The translations under genes were made by a program, and so were the position numbers. Below, piece after piece: positions 22,771 to 35,037 of a stretch of 64,000 bases of DNA. The stretch is from Spirometra erinaceieuropaei. Taxonomy: Eukaryota; Platyhelminthes; Cestoda; Diphyllobothriidea; Diphyllobothriidae. The stretch is from assembly GCA_902702965.1 (NCBI GenBank), contig CACRXP010000545.1:58458-122457 (forward strand), read 5' to 3'. The notes beneath the pieces were generated by a model. The model did no database searches. It was given only the letters and a program-made list of their open reading frames with translations, and was not told where the DNA came from. Each line of letters begins with the position of its first letter. Position 1 is the stretch's first letter.

Positions 22771-23045
22771 GATTTAGTGAGGGTTACGGTTAGGCGTAGG
22801 TTATGCTTTAGGATTAGGAACTGCGTTATAGGGTCCAGCTTCTGTGTTAGGTTAAGGGTTTAGGTTTAAGATTATGCTTTGTATTTTGGGTTGGGTTTCG
22901 GCTTCGGGGTTAGGGTTACCGGTTAACGATGAATGGTTAACGGTTAAGATTAGGGTAAGGGTTAAGGTTAAGTTTAGGTTTAGGGTTAAGGTCAGGACTA
23001 TGGTTAGTGTAAGGATTAGGGTTAAGATTAGGGTTAAGGTAAGTG
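22771..23045 (+). repeat. Degenerate telomere-like (TTAGGG) repeat block
   Basis: Many variants of TTAGGGTTA, TTAAGGTTA and TAGGATTA, G-rich on the plus strand, become denser toward 23040. TTAGGG is the canonical metazoan and flatworm telomere unit. This is an interstitial, mutated block directly 5' of LINE C. A reading frame runs through it but it is not a protein domain. Confidence 0.65.
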
Positions 23046-23099
23046 TTATCCTATCGCCAGTTACCTCTTTCATCTTCCGCAGGCTGTGCCATTTCCCGC

Positions 23100-26000
23100 G
23101 CAATTTTTTTTAAGTTTCTGCCATTACTTTACCTTCCAAGAAGTTCCAAATATGTTTTGTTTAATTTTTGTCCCCGAAACTCTAGAATTCCTCAAGCAAC
23201 AATTTCTGTTACCCCACCTGCATACCCAGTCTTCTTCCTTTGTTTTAATTTATCTATTCCTATGAGGTTGTCTTTACAGTACGCTAGCACCTTTTTAAAT
23301 GAGCTTAAACCCTGCGAAATTTCTGCATCGATTTTTCCACCTCCTGATCATGACTCTAGTGGTTGCACTTTGCGACCAATTTGTCGTTTCTGCGATTGTC
23401 CTGCGTTGGCGTTCTCACGCTCCCAAACGCAACGAACTCACCGTGCCAGCAGCAGTTACACTCTGACAGCTTGTCCTGTTTCTCGTCCTTCCTCGCTGGC
23501 CTTCTCACGCTCGTATCAGCAAAGGCCAATTTTTCGAAAGCAACATCGCTGTGGATGGCAAGTTGCGCTTAAACGCCAGCCTAAAAACAAGTTGTCAATC
23601 CCGGGTTTTCTTTCGACTAACTGTCGATCAATATTTAACAAAGCCCATGATTTGGAATTACTTCTGTCAACCAAAGAACATGGCAAAACTGGAGTAATTT
23701 GCCTTCAGGAGACGTGGTTGAATAGCCATATTGACTCGGAACTTATCACTCCTTCGATATTATGTTGTTTTCGAAATGATACAGCATCTCCAACAGACAG
23801 TAGAGGTGGAGGAGTGGCGATTTTTGTCAATCAAGACTGGTGTATAAATTGTAAGCCCCTGTTTTCATATTCTGGTGATTTAATTGAAGTAATTGCTGTT
23901 ATCTGTAAGCCCCATTTGTTAATTAGCTTTAAGGGTATTATATTTGTCAGTATTTACATCCCCTCTTCCACAAACGAAGGCTCTCTGGGCCGCTTTTTTG
24001 ACTTCCTCACACAAAAACTTGCTTCATTATCCTCAGACCATCTTATTCTTTTGTGCGGTGATTTTAACCGTGTGAGTTTTCGGCCCATTACCCTTCTGGG
24101 TTTTGATGACCTTGTTTCATCCAATACACGGCCTGATGCCCCTCTTGGTCACATCTTGACCAATTACCCAAAGCTTTTTTGTATTAAAAATAGAGCTCTA
24201 CTCTCCGGGTCTGATCACTCAGTGCTACTAGGACTTCCAAAAGTCTATTCCACCTCTAAGCGTCAACTGCTTACAAAATCCGAGAGGAAAATTACTGTTC
24301 GAGACACATCCGTAGATAAGATCCACTTACTGCAGAGTTCAATTACTAGTACCTTCCCAACATTTCTAGCACTACCAAATGCTGAATTATGCTCTTATTA
24401 TCTTATGTTATTTTTGAATCACATTTTTGATATTTGTTTTCCCCGTGAAACTGTTATGGTCAGGCCGGACAGAATCTCCTCACCATACCTCAAACACTTG
24501 AGACGTCGCAAGGAAGCCCTCCACAAGCTAGGTCAGCGTGACAAGGTGAAGAATGTCAATGTTTTAATAAAGAACAAAATTGCCAGACTTAACGGTTTTT
24601 CCGTTAGTCAACTTTTTTCTACTTCATCCACCCCCTCCTCTCCTTTTCCTTCTACTGAACTGTGGAGGAATCTCAAGCGTCTCACTGTTCAACGTAATAT
24701 ACTTGAACCCACTGACGTAGATTTAAACTCTTTAAATCGGAATTTTATCAGTTCTTCTAACGACTCCCCTTCTCGCCCAAACGAAATTTACCTACCACCA
24801 TGTAACTTTACTCCTGTGACTGTGAAAACAGTGGAACAACATCTCAAAAAGATTCGCGGGTCAACGGCGGCTGGGCCGGACGGTGTCTCTCCTTTTCTCA
24901 TTAAGTCTTGCTGTTCGCAGATAACTCCCGTCTTGACCCACCTTATAAATCTATCCTTCATAGAGTCCAAGATTCCTGAAGCCTGGCGTACAGTAAGAAT
25001 TACTCCAATCCCTAAAAAAACTTTAACTTTTGCTCTTAAATCTTTCCGTCTTATTGCCTGCTCTTCTGCACGCCTGAAACTTACTGAACGCGTGGCATTA
25101 GATTCCCTTCAGTACTCCTCCGTCAATTTTTCTGATCCTCTACAATTTGCATACAAGGCAAAGCGTAGCACCTTGGATGCTGTTGCTTTAGTTGTTCATT
25201 CGGCTTTGAGAGACTTAGACAAGGGATGCCGTGCATATGCATGTGCTTTTCTCGACTACTCATCCGCCTTCAACACTATTCCGCGCCAACTCCTCCTGAC
25301 CAAAGCAGCTGCGTGCGACACTCCGAGCTGGGTTGTCTCTTGGCTTAGAGATTATTTTTCCTCCCGCACTCAGTTTGTCCGGTCGGGAAAGAGAAAATCT
25401 TCTATTCTTCCAAATAATTATGGAGCTCTACAAGGTTCCATCTTATCCCCTCGTCTTTTCTTTCTTAATAATGATGATTTGAGATCGCCAAACGACTGCC
25501 TGTATGTTAAGTATGCCGATGACATGGTCGTAGGCCACCCACTCAAAAACCTGACTCATTTGCAGTCTTTAAAGGATGGTTAAGATCACGTCTCCGCATG
25601 GTCTTCGAATAATGGACTCCTACTCAACAATCAGAAATCAGTACAGTGTGTGTTTCGATTGCGACCCTCTCCCATTCCTGAACCTTTGGATATTCTTCCC
25701 AATGAGGTTTCTTCTTTCCGGTACCTAGGTGTTACTTTATCCTCAAATCTCTCTTTCTATCTTCATACGGAAACCCTTTTAACAAAAATTCAAAAACTCA
25801 TTTATTACATTCGTCGTCTACGTTCATATCACACACCCCAGTCCTTAATCTGGCGATTCATAGATGGCTGTATTCTTCCACTCATTCTTTATTGTTCTCC
25901 GTTTATTTTTCCAGCTTTAGTTAAAAAAGATCTAATTATTTTTAAACGTGTCATTCGAATGCTCGCCTCTGCTGCTGGTGTTTCGGATCATATTTTAGTT

Positions 26001-26246
26001 GATATCACCGTGCAGCGACACTTCAACTCGGTGGAGCAATTCGCTGACCGAATTATGAATGACATCGTCCATCCCCTTCATAATGAGTTAATGGCTGCGA
26101 AATCCTTACGCCCCATGCGTCGATGCTTCCGCCACATCCCTTACCGCACTTCGGCCTATCGGAATTCCATACTGCCATTTCTAGCCCGGTACCTCACCTG
26201 CAAAGATGTCGAAAAACAAACACTAAAACTTGATTTTGCACCTTAA
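23100..26246 (+). pseudogene. LINE C ORF2: endonuclease/RT with one nonsense codon
   Basis: The frame is open from 23043, probably not initiating there. Endonuclease blocks: STNCRSIFNK, VICLQETWLN, RGGGVAIFV, LCGDFNR, GSDHSVLL. RT blocks: STAAGPDGVSP, WRTVRITPIPK, CAFLDYSSAFNTIPR, GALQGSILSPRLF, VKYADDMVVG (catalytic ADD). The only break is TAA at 25581-25583, after which the same frame continues (SAWSSNNGLLLN, YLGVTLSS, the C-terminal thumb region) to the stop at 26244-26246. Other invariant changes were not assessed. Rex/CR1-type placement rests on FLDYSSAFNTI and YLGVTL. Confidence 0.8.
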
Positions 26247-26395
26247 AGTCCTTTTTTCTTCATATATAATTATGTCCACCTGTCCAATATCTGTTAATCT
26301 CTATGGTAATCACTGTGTACAGAAGAACCGTTTTTGCTGAAAGTTTTGAAAGTTATTTTCAAAATAAAGCATTCCTCTCTCTCTCTCTCCCCCAC
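23100..26395 (+). mobile_element. LINE C: CR1/Rex-like retrotransposon, nearly open ORF2
   Basis: One long ORF (endonuclease plus RT) followed by a short 3'UTR with AATAAA at about 26362 and a (CT)n run at 26374-26391. No ORF1 is seen. The 5' side abuts telomere-like repeats. Codon content and 3' end differ from LINEs A, B and D, so this is a separate family. Confidence 0.8.
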
Positions 26396-26478
26396 CCATA
26401 TAATCCCCTTTCCCACCATTCTCCGCATTCCTGGCTACCAAATGCGACCTAACCGGAGGCCCTTTTCGTTTTGGGTGC

Positions 26479-26610
26479 ACATCGCAGGGTTTGGTCATCA
26501 GAGCGTTTAGCGTACAGAAATTGAATAGAAACGAACGTGTTCTGGGGAGGTTGGCGGTTTCTGCCGAGATGGCTGATCACATGCTTCTTATCAACTCTCA
26601 TGCAACATTT
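26479..26610. repeat. Displaced copy of block B (22368-22501)
   Basis: Shares CACAT-CRCAGGGTTTGGTCA and the following about 120 bp with 22368-22501. It marks the right boundary of the segment inserted in the local tandem repeat. Confidence 0.75.
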
Positions 26611-26831
26611 CGATAGTTGGACTATTTTCTAACTTAGTCTGCTGATGATCTAGATGCGCATGCTGTTTATCATGAGAGCAGGTCGTTTTGCCTGCAAATG
26701 GGCCCTACATGCTATTGCAGTGACGTGAAAAGGCGTTGTATGTCTGCCCTCCCTCACTTACCCACTTGCCTCAATGTCGTCGTCATGCGAATGACGTGGA
26801 AACGATTGGTGTTAATAACCTACCTGAGATA

Positions 26832-28045
26832 CAATAGGTCGGACAACTCATGAAATGTCAGCCAAAATTCCGAAACGCGTTTTAGTTTTGAAAAGACTAA
26901 ATATGTAGCTCTGTAAAACTAATCATCACGTAGAAGAATTCTACAACAAGTTAATGACCTCAGGATGCTGGCTTTCAAAGGAACTTTTTCCCGGCTGCAT
27001 ACAATAATCTACTGTGATAAAATGATTTATTTAATAGTAGATATTTTTCTTATTGATTTTCGATGCCGTTGGAAATTCAATTGGGCAGAATGGTAGTTGG
27101 TAGCCCTGCCCACTGATTTTACAATTGTACCTACTGGCTCGAGTTCGGTATCTGTGATAACGTTTTCATTATGTCTGGGGGATGTACGCGCAGAGGCCCT
27201 GTCAGGATGACTTTCTTCTTTACTTTAACCGCCCCGAGAACGAGGCGCTGCAAGACTGTATATATAGACCCACACGGAAATCTTTAGTAAAAGGCGAAAG
27301 ATATATCCTAAACGGATTATAATTCATCATGCTTTCCACTATGCTTCTAGTTGCATATACGCACAGCATTACGTGCATCAGATTGTTTCATCGGTTTGCC
27401 TGCATCCTTGGGTCTTTTTACTCCAGACCTCCAGTAGAGTCCGGTGCGATCGTGTACAAAAGGACAACCGACGCGCAGTTAGGGTAACAACCGATACTCC
27501 ATCCACTGCATCAGTCGTATTGACAGAGTGTTGCCCTCCACCCCCCGCCTTTATGAACAGCCCGGTTGTATTTGGTCGCAGGGGTTCGGCTGAAAACTGT
27601 GACGCCTTGTAAACACCGCCATGGCCAATCAGAGATCCTTTCCTGCACTTCCAGTTTAAGGGACTACTGCACTTTTTAAAAGCCAAATTATACCCTTCCT
27701 TCGACTATAAAATCGGAAGAAGTCGTCATTGTCTACTAAATGGGCAAAAGAATGAATATTTTATACATGTTATCTATGAAATATAAATGAATATCTAAGG
27801 TAATCGTAAGTCAAGGAGAATAATGCGTGCTACGCAAGTAGTCATTTCTTACGGAGTATGGGTTTGCATGGAACTGAAAAGGAGTTCTTTTGAAATCCCG
27901 AATCCTGAGGTATCTGAATTGTTGTAGAATCATGCTGCATGATGATAGGTCTTACAAGCCTACCTTGTTAATCTTTTCAAGACGAAAACGCACTTCGGAA
28001 TTTCGGTTGAAACTTCGTGATTTATCTCACCAAGTGTACCTATTA
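26832..28045. mobile_element. Diverged TIR element (Tc1/mariner-like family)
   Basis: Left end CAATAGGTCGGACAACTCAT after TA; the right end is its approximate reverse complement, with long subterminal similarity including the GCATGCTG/ATGCAGCAT area. About 1.2 kb. It contains a segment (about 27180-27310) that is the inverted copy of part of the 1570-2203 element, so it is itself a nested site. No transposase is seen. Confidence 0.6.
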
Positions 28046-28792
28046 ACCCTATAAACTTCTCATACTTTTAAGTTATATTTAACTGAATGGGCATGATGAT
28101 GAATTGCAAGAGACCTGCGTCTGCTATCTTGCTTTTTCAAAACGTTCTTTGCCAAGTAATGAGGGGCCTTGTACTCTTCAGTTTAAAAGAGAAACACCAG
28201 TGTTTGAAGACTTGGAAGTGCGCTAACGTATTCAGACCGCGACCAGTTCAGCCGAGATCACTCTCCTGACCAACATGGTCTGAATTCCTGGGCAAATGGT
28301 CTTCAAGTGACCTTCTGGGATGTTGCGCATAGTTCCCGCGGGCAGACTTGTGCTAGTACCCAAGCACAATTCTGGAGGAGATCACAGGCATCAGTTTGGC
28401 TTTAAGAATTTCTTGCCTGTTTAACAGTAAATGTCACTTCCGACCACTGAACTCAACGTGACAGCTCCATAGAAAAACTGCAATATGGTGATTATGCAAT
28501 TAACTGCAGCACATGCGGTTAGATTGGGTGTGGTTGAAAGGAATTCACATGAAGAACCCCCCTACCGCCCCCCNTCGAGCCTCATCTATGCGGCTTCTGG
28601 TGTAAAACTTCAAAGAATGGTCCGGCAAATTCCAACAAGAATACGCTACCATTCTCAAGTAACGTATTCTTTCTGGATGGATCTAATAGCCGTTGTTTTG
28701 CAGACAGGTGCCTGTGTGCGCCTGATTAATCAAATTTAATTTAATGGATTTGCACTGACAGCAATGACCTTCAAATCTCAAAGACTTACATC
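28046..28792. other. Intergenic, no gene seen
   Basis: No recognised element. A single N at 28574 lies in a C-rich run. 28480-28530 resembles 21828-21875 (TGCAATTAACTGCAGC against TGCAACTAACTCCAGC). Confidence 0.4.
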
Positions 28793-28799
28793 TATAAAT
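28793..28799 (+). promoter_or_regulatory. Candidate TATA box
   Basis: TATAAAT lies 45 bases before the ATG at 28844, which would place a transcription start about 15-25 bases before the ATG. It supports the candidate exon at 28844 but is weak evidence alone. Confidence 0.25.
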
Positions 28800-28843
28800 C
28801 GCTGCGCAGCATTCTGGCTCTCAGATCTCACGAAGCCAACAGA

Positions 28844-28877
28844 ATGAAACACGCGATTTTGGTTCTTCTGCTTTTCT
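28844..28877 (+). CDS. Candidate first coding exon of a small secreted protein
   Basis: ATG followed by a hydrophobic run (MKHAILVLLLF) and a consensus donor GTAAGT at 28878. The exon is 34 nt coding and leaves one base of a codon. This looks like a signal-peptide exon, and flatworm micro-exon genes have this form. The only good downstream partner I found is 31796-31828. No third exon was found without a stop, so the model is speculative and may be chance. Confidence 0.25.
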
Positions 28878-29736
28878 GTAAGTTGGTGATTATTTGCTCA
28901 TATGCGCCGGTGTTAGTTGGTCTTATTTTAGGTTTAAATAGTAAGCGCCTACGTATGACTGCAACCGGCTTCTCACACTGTTCTAAACAAATTTTACTTA
29001 TTTACTATCTGCCTTAAAATTATGATGCTGAATTATCTTATGTTCGGAAATAGCCAGTAAGTATTCTGTATAGTTTGTTAGGCTCTCTTCGTGCTAGTAC
29101 TTTTACATCTCTTGGGTGGCGAGGGATTATGAATATCCGCAATGAAAAGAGTCATTAATAGATGGGAATCAGCTTCTGATTAAGGGCAACTAACTTATCA
29201 TACTTATATTTGTTTATGTGAGATCACAATCGGATGGTAGGTCAGTCCTTCGAATTGATCAAAATTGCTCGATGTTCCATGCTTGTACCAAAGAGAATAC
29301 TCACGCAGAACACAAGGGGTGATTAATAGGTTTTTAGAAAGATATGCATAATTTATCTGGTTGCACTTTCTATCGAGCGATTGTACCACATCAGGATCAC
29401 CGATTCCTTTCTAACTTTACAGACTCACAAATTTTAATACTATTAAAGGTTTTTAGCTTTAGCTGAATCGGAGGCTGTTATTTTCCCACCCTTGTGTAGC
29501 ATCGGTGACTTGAAAAAGTACAGCAAAAATCAGGTTATGGGAAACCTTTTTTACTCATAATTTTAGCGTATGTCTCGTGACAGTATGTTTATCGTACGAA
29601 AATTGAACGCAGTATTATTTACTCAGTTTTCGCCATTGTATGTGTCTGGCGGCAAAACAGCAGCATCAGAACACTGCGACACAATTAAAAATGGAAAAGC
29701 AACTTAACCACAAAACTTAGCACATTACAATCTCTA

Positions 29737-30647
29737 CAGTAGATGTGCTAACTCATGAAATGTCAACCAACATTTCGAAATGCGTTCTCGTTTCGAAAAG
29801 ATAAATAAAGTAGTGTTATAAAACTAATCATAATGCAGCTTAAGCCTATAATGATTCAGTTACCGCAGGGTATCGCCTTTTGAAAGAACTTAGTTTCGGC
29901 TGTATGCTAGATCTATACTCTGCCGAAAATGACTACTCAATTAGTCTGCAATTTTCTCATTGATTTTCGATGGCCCTGAAAATACAATTATATTTCATGG
30001 TAAACATGCATAAAAATACTCATTGTTTTACTTATTCGGTAGAAAATCACGTCTTCTTCCATTGCATTCAGGGTTTCAAAACTACAAGCTGTTTATTTTC
30101 CGTGTACGGAAAACCATGCATTGCTCTACGGTGTTAAAAGGAGGCCATATGAGGTTCATAAAATTAAGCAGTAGATTTGAGCAATATTGTTAACTTTACA
30201 AGCCACATTCGTAAATGCAGGTGCATGACGTTTCATAAACGGCCATTTAACGGTATAAAAAAATCTCACACTTAGAAACTTTTTTAAAAACCAAATTTTA
30301 CTCTTTTTTTGAGTATGGACTTGGAAGAAGACGTGATTTTCTACCGACTAAGTAAAAGAATGAACACTTTTAAGTATGTTTTTCATGAAACATAATTGAA
30401 TTTTTAGGGGCATCGAAAATCAATGAGAAAATTGCATGCTATTTAAGCAATCATTTTTTGCAAAGTATAGACCTCAAACGCAGCCGAAAATAAGTTCTTT
30501 CGAAAGGCGACACCCTCTCGGCAACTGTGTCATTATAGATTTATGCTGCATCATGATTAGTTTTACAACACTACTTAATTTATCTTTTCGAAACGAGAAC
30601 GCATTCCGAAATGTTGGTTGACATTTCACCAGTTAGCACATCTACTG
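29737..30647. mobile_element. TIR element with about 310-bp inverted ends
   Basis: Flanked by TA/TA. The ends CAGTAGATGTGCTAACTCAT and the reverse complement CACATCTACTG extend as inverted repeats over about 29737-30060 and 30325-30647 (shared GGTAGAAAATCACGTCTTCT). 911 bp. Tc1/mariner-like by target and terminus. Non-autonomous, with no ORF. It lies within the candidate intron between 28877 and 31796. Confidence 0.8.
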
Positions 30648-31795
30648 TAAAATAGACATACCTCCGGAAACAGCGACAACAGGGTGGGTACTTATGATAC
30701 GGGCAAGACACTTGAGCGAAACAGATGGCTTTCAGTGATTTAAAGCGTCTTCAAAAACCTGTAAGAATTGCAGATGCTGGCATATGTCTGTGCCGTTTTG
30801 TAGATCAGACATAGTCCGGTATCAAGAAAGTATCTCTAAAATCCGCTTACATGCTTGATGACTTTGAGCTCTACGATTTTTTAAGCTCACAAGTGATCCT
30901 AAGGCCTATACTGCAGTCCTAATAAGAAGGAGCTGCTTGAAGCCAAGACGGTACGGTATGCCACCTAAGGGATGAAAGGTGTCGAAATTTACGAGTGATT
31001 GCTAATTAGTTGCAGCCATCACCAATGCATGGATTTAATATCGACAGTAATATAGGACACTTTCAATAGAACCGAAAATACAATTAAAATATTATAGGCA
31101 ATACTGCAATGTGTAGTAGCACGAATTTCCTTCGCAAAGCGGAAACTTCCGAGAACGTCATAAATGGTTGTAGTTTAGTAGATTTAATTTTGAAAGGAAC
31201 TGTTAAAAGACGGGCAGCACAAAAAGAATAATGTTTGAACATGGTCTTTCAGTGCACTTCACATTAAAATATCGTTTACGAATTAGTGTATTATCAGGTA
31301 CGACAGTTTCCCAACGGCCTCCATTCGGAGTATAAATTCCAAAACGATCTCCTGCGAATTCGCTGTATTTTCCACGCTTTTGAATTGATTAAGGTACAGC
31401 TCAATAAGGCAGACAGGACTCTGCTTGATTTCGCCGACAAGGACGCCATAGGAATAAGAGTTTTATAAGGTCACATATTGCCAGGTCGGTCGCTGACTAA
31501 TAGATTAAAGTAGGTTTGACAGATTTAATAGTAAACAAATCTTTAGGTATATAAAAAAAGAGACAATCGGTTCTGTAAAACTAGCTTCCTATTTTCGTTT
31601 TTTCTGGATTACGTCGAATTTCAATTTTGCCTTGGTACATCGTTAAATACTTCATGCTTTACAGTGTTTTTAATCGATCGTCCACAAAGACGGATTCTGT
31701 CTTAGATGAAAGTTCCAGAGAGACAAATTTAAAATTGACGCAACTTGGTTTAAATTGAAGGAATGACAACTCGCTTTTTTTCCTCCTCCTTTCAG
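30648..31795. other. Intergenic or candidate intron, no element recognised
   Basis: AT-rich sequence without recognisable coding or repeat structure beyond short ORFs. No family signal. Confidence 0.4.
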
Positions 31796-31828
31796 ACCTC
31801 ATTGAAGCGCGATCAACTCACCATTGGT
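31796..31828 (+). CDS. Candidate 33-nt micro-exon
   Basis: Preceded by a strong acceptor (CTTTTTTTCCTCCTCCTTTCAG) and followed by GTAAGT. Its length is a multiple of three. Joined to 28844-28877 the frame stays open and gives a plausible signal peptide ending (LIEA, then RSTHHW). The obvious next acceptors (32010 and 32168 areas) lead to stops within one or four codons, so the peptide would be about 22-26 residues, or the model is wrong. Confidence 0.25.
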
Positions 31829-32252
31829 GTAAGTTTATCCGTGTTATTTTCAACGGGACAAATAAGACAATATCTTGACCTGTATTTATGTCCGCGACAG
31901 ACTGAAGACTACATATTTAGACATACAACAGGTTTACGTTGACACCTAATTGAGAGGACTAAGGAGGTTTTATTTGCCATATTGTACTTACTTCATTCAC
32001 TTTTGTTTAGAAAGTCGCCAGAGAATCTTAGGTGTATTTGCCTTAATTTTTGAGACATAACATTGGCTCTTGACAAAACAAGTAGTGCAAGTGCAGAAAG
32101 CATGCTCGAATTTTTAACGCCTTCACCCCTAGCATGTAGTTAAGTCCGTCAATTTTGTTTCCACCACAGCCAGTTCGTGACTATAATATATAATGCCTCA
32201 CTGCTGATACGAGTTGGTTTCTGCTCACATTCACTAAGTGCGGGTCTTATGG

Positions 32253-34246
32253 TAAATGAGTAATACTGTCAAATGAAGTCAAACCTCCCGGTTGAAATAA
32301 GTGGTTCTACATGGGATGATTAGTGTGCACACAAGCAAAGTCATCTATTGTGCGTAGGTTCAATTATTAAGGCTCATAGTATTAAATTATGCTCTATTGA
32401 CTGCCGGTTGCAAATAATCACCCACGGTAATTACCTGCTCATCATCTACCGCTGGTTTTTCATGAACAAACCTAAACACATGTTTGACATATTTTCGTAC
32501 GAAAAGTCGAAATCTATTGTCAGTCAGAGTGTGCCTGTCGTATGAACAATTGACCATTGACCTTAACACACTGCCTTTCGTCAGTCCTCTCGCTTGAGTA
32601 AGACGAATTCACACATGTAAGTGCTCCATTAAACCTCACCTCACTGGAGGTCATAAGATTAAGACCCGTCATTAAATTAAGAACACATAAGTAAGTGTCC
32701 CGATAAAAAAACATGCCTGCACATTTTTAATGTTCCACGCTGGATACTACACTAACCGGTATATAAAGTAATCTGATGCCTTCAAAATGCAGTGTTCGCT
32801 CACAGAAACTGGATGCATAAAAGCAGAATGGTTTATCTTATCACGCACAGACGACCGTTTAACCGCTCCACTGTAATTGCAAATGTTAAAATCAGGAGCC
32901 GTAGAAAATGGTTGAATAAACAGATGACTGAGAAATACAGCTCAAAGTAAGCAAGGCACATCTGTGCAACCTGCAAACTCCAAACCTCAAAGCAATGATG
33001 GCGCAACCAAATTGTGTTGGCATGAAAGTCGACACGCAATAGCGAATTTAGCAGAAAAAAATAGTGGTCCAATTGGTGATTAAAATCGGAAAAGTTCAGA
33101 AAGGGGAACGTAAAAATAGAGTAATGTGGTTTGCAATAGCAGAACAAACGGCAAATGAAATGTACCAATCGGAGCATACTGGGACACATGGACAAAATGT
33201 CAATTAAGTACAAAAATAAGTTAGTCAGGCCGAAAAGATGGGTTCCATGCGGATATTTTTAGTTAATGCCAGGATTGACACAAACGACTTCAGTAAATCG
33301 ATTTACTTCAGAATATTACGAAATGAACTTTTTAAAAACCACAAAGACGGAAAAACGCATAACAGAAAAGGGGAAGAATGAGTCAAAGAGAATGAAAACA
33401 GAAAAAATAAAAGTAAATGAGCATAAAATTTTGCAGGGACTAATGCGCATGGATGCACACATTGCAATAAAAAACAAATACAATATGTGAAGCAGTAAAA
33501 TATGAAAAAAGTGCAAAGCTAACGAGCAGTTAGCATATTAAAACCGGGAAGCAGAGAAATATAACAAATATTTTTATTTCTATGTTACAGCTACTTTGCC
33601 GCCGCATACCGAAACACCTCCATCAGGAACAGAACCAATGAAAAGTAAGCAAAGACAACGAAGATAATTATTAAAAATAGGAGGTAAAAGGAAACAACGG
33701 CAAAAACATGACATAACAAGGAATGGAAAAAATGGCATAGGCTAGGGAAAAACTGAAGGGAGAAAGTAGACGGAGGACAAATGAGCAAGAAGAAGAAACG
33801 ATGCAAATTGCTGAATCTCTGTGAGAAAATAAGATAAAATGCATAAAAGTATTAAAGACTGTAGACCGAGGAAAGGGCAAAAAGCAGAGGCAATGCAAAT
33901 TGCAGAATATTTAAGAGTAGTCAGCAAATGAGAGAACACATCCATATGGGCTTAGTGATCTGGCGGTATAAGTCACATCCAATATAATATATATATTATA
34001 TTAATATATCATTAGTATTATTATTATTATGAGAATGGAGGTGTGGACGGCAATGACATTAGGGTCTGTGAGATTTGTGTGTAGCACAGCACGTTGGGAG
34101 GCAGACAGCAATCCCCATGATCGTCTCCCTGCATTCTGTTTGCAGAAGCCGTAACCGAGGGTAAAGGCGAATCTTCGTGGACCCCAAAGCCATCTTCGCC
34201 TAGTAACCGTATTTTCCTACGCCATTCCTCTCTCGCTATTCGCTAT
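32253..34246. repeat. Segmental duplication, partner of 62031-64000
   Basis: Matches 62031-64000 directly with scattered point changes and few indels. A 126-aa frame on the minus strand (32833-33213) is open in both copies, but most differences change amino acids, which argues against a conserved protein. Contains TA-rich sequence near 33985-34030. No gene identified. Confidence 0.85.
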
Positions 34247-34337
34247 GATCTGCAAACAGGCAGGACTTCGTAGTTGTTTCATTCCTCTCTCGCTATTCGC
34301 TATGATCTGCAAACAGGCAGGACTTCGTAGTTGTTTT
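34223..34337. repeat. 57-bp direct tandem duplication
   Basis: The segment starting CATTCCTCTCTCGCTATTCG at 34223 recurs at 34280 and contains ATCTGCAAACAGGCAGGACT. Two copies, nearly identical. Confidence 0.85.
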
Positions 34338-34639
34338 CAAATGCCCCTTTTGGATTTGTTTTAACGCACTCTTTTTAAGCCTCTTATTACCCTAGGCCGT
34401 TGCTATTTATTGCGCTACATGAATTCATTCGATTTTTGCAATTTTATTTCCTGTGTTATCTCATGCTGACCTCTACGATGGCGTCCTCACCATTTGACAC
34501 ACTTGCTGCACTACTTGTCTTACTTCCTCTCCTCGTCTTTTGCATTCCCCGTAGGCCATTCTGGCGAAATCCTTTCGACCATCACGACAACTCCCCCTCC
34601 GAGAAAATTTCCTGGTGAGCACATTCTCGTCATTGCGCC

Positions 34640-34770
34640 ATGTCTAACTATACTCAATCCACTCCACCAATCAGAAATAACTGAGCCCATCTACTGCATA
34701 CCGTGCGCCCAGTACACTTGTGTATATATTGGCCATACAGGCCGACTCGCATTAGCGAGCAGTAGTTATC
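34640..34770 (+). pseudogene. PLE GIY-YIG domain fragment
   Basis: The frame reads EPIYCIPCAQYTCVYIGHTG, the signature start of a PLE GIY-YIG domain (IPC, then YIGxTG). Upstream and downstream sequence does not continue the protein cleanly. Short relic. Confidence 0.5.
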
Positions 34771-35037
34771 CCTCCTCAGTCGCGACTCCCCCCCCTTGTC
34801 TCTCGTGTTTGCTCACGCCCTTTAGTATGACCAACGTTTCAATTGCAGCGGTGCTGAAGTGATGGCAATGGGTAACACCAGTTAGGCTCGAGAATTCCTC
34901 GAAGCATGACATTCTGGCACAACCAGCAGCAACCGGCACGTTCATCTAGACTCTCAGTACGAGGGACTACGTATACGATCATTGACTTGTTCCCACACCC
35001 TAACAACCGTTAACCAACATCTGACCACGCAAAATTA

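Noticed and set aside
32833..33213. 126-aa minus-strand ORF also open at 62591-62971
   Set aside because: Most differences between the two copies change amino acids, some radically. No start context or domain is recognisable, so retention of the frame is likely chance at low divergence.
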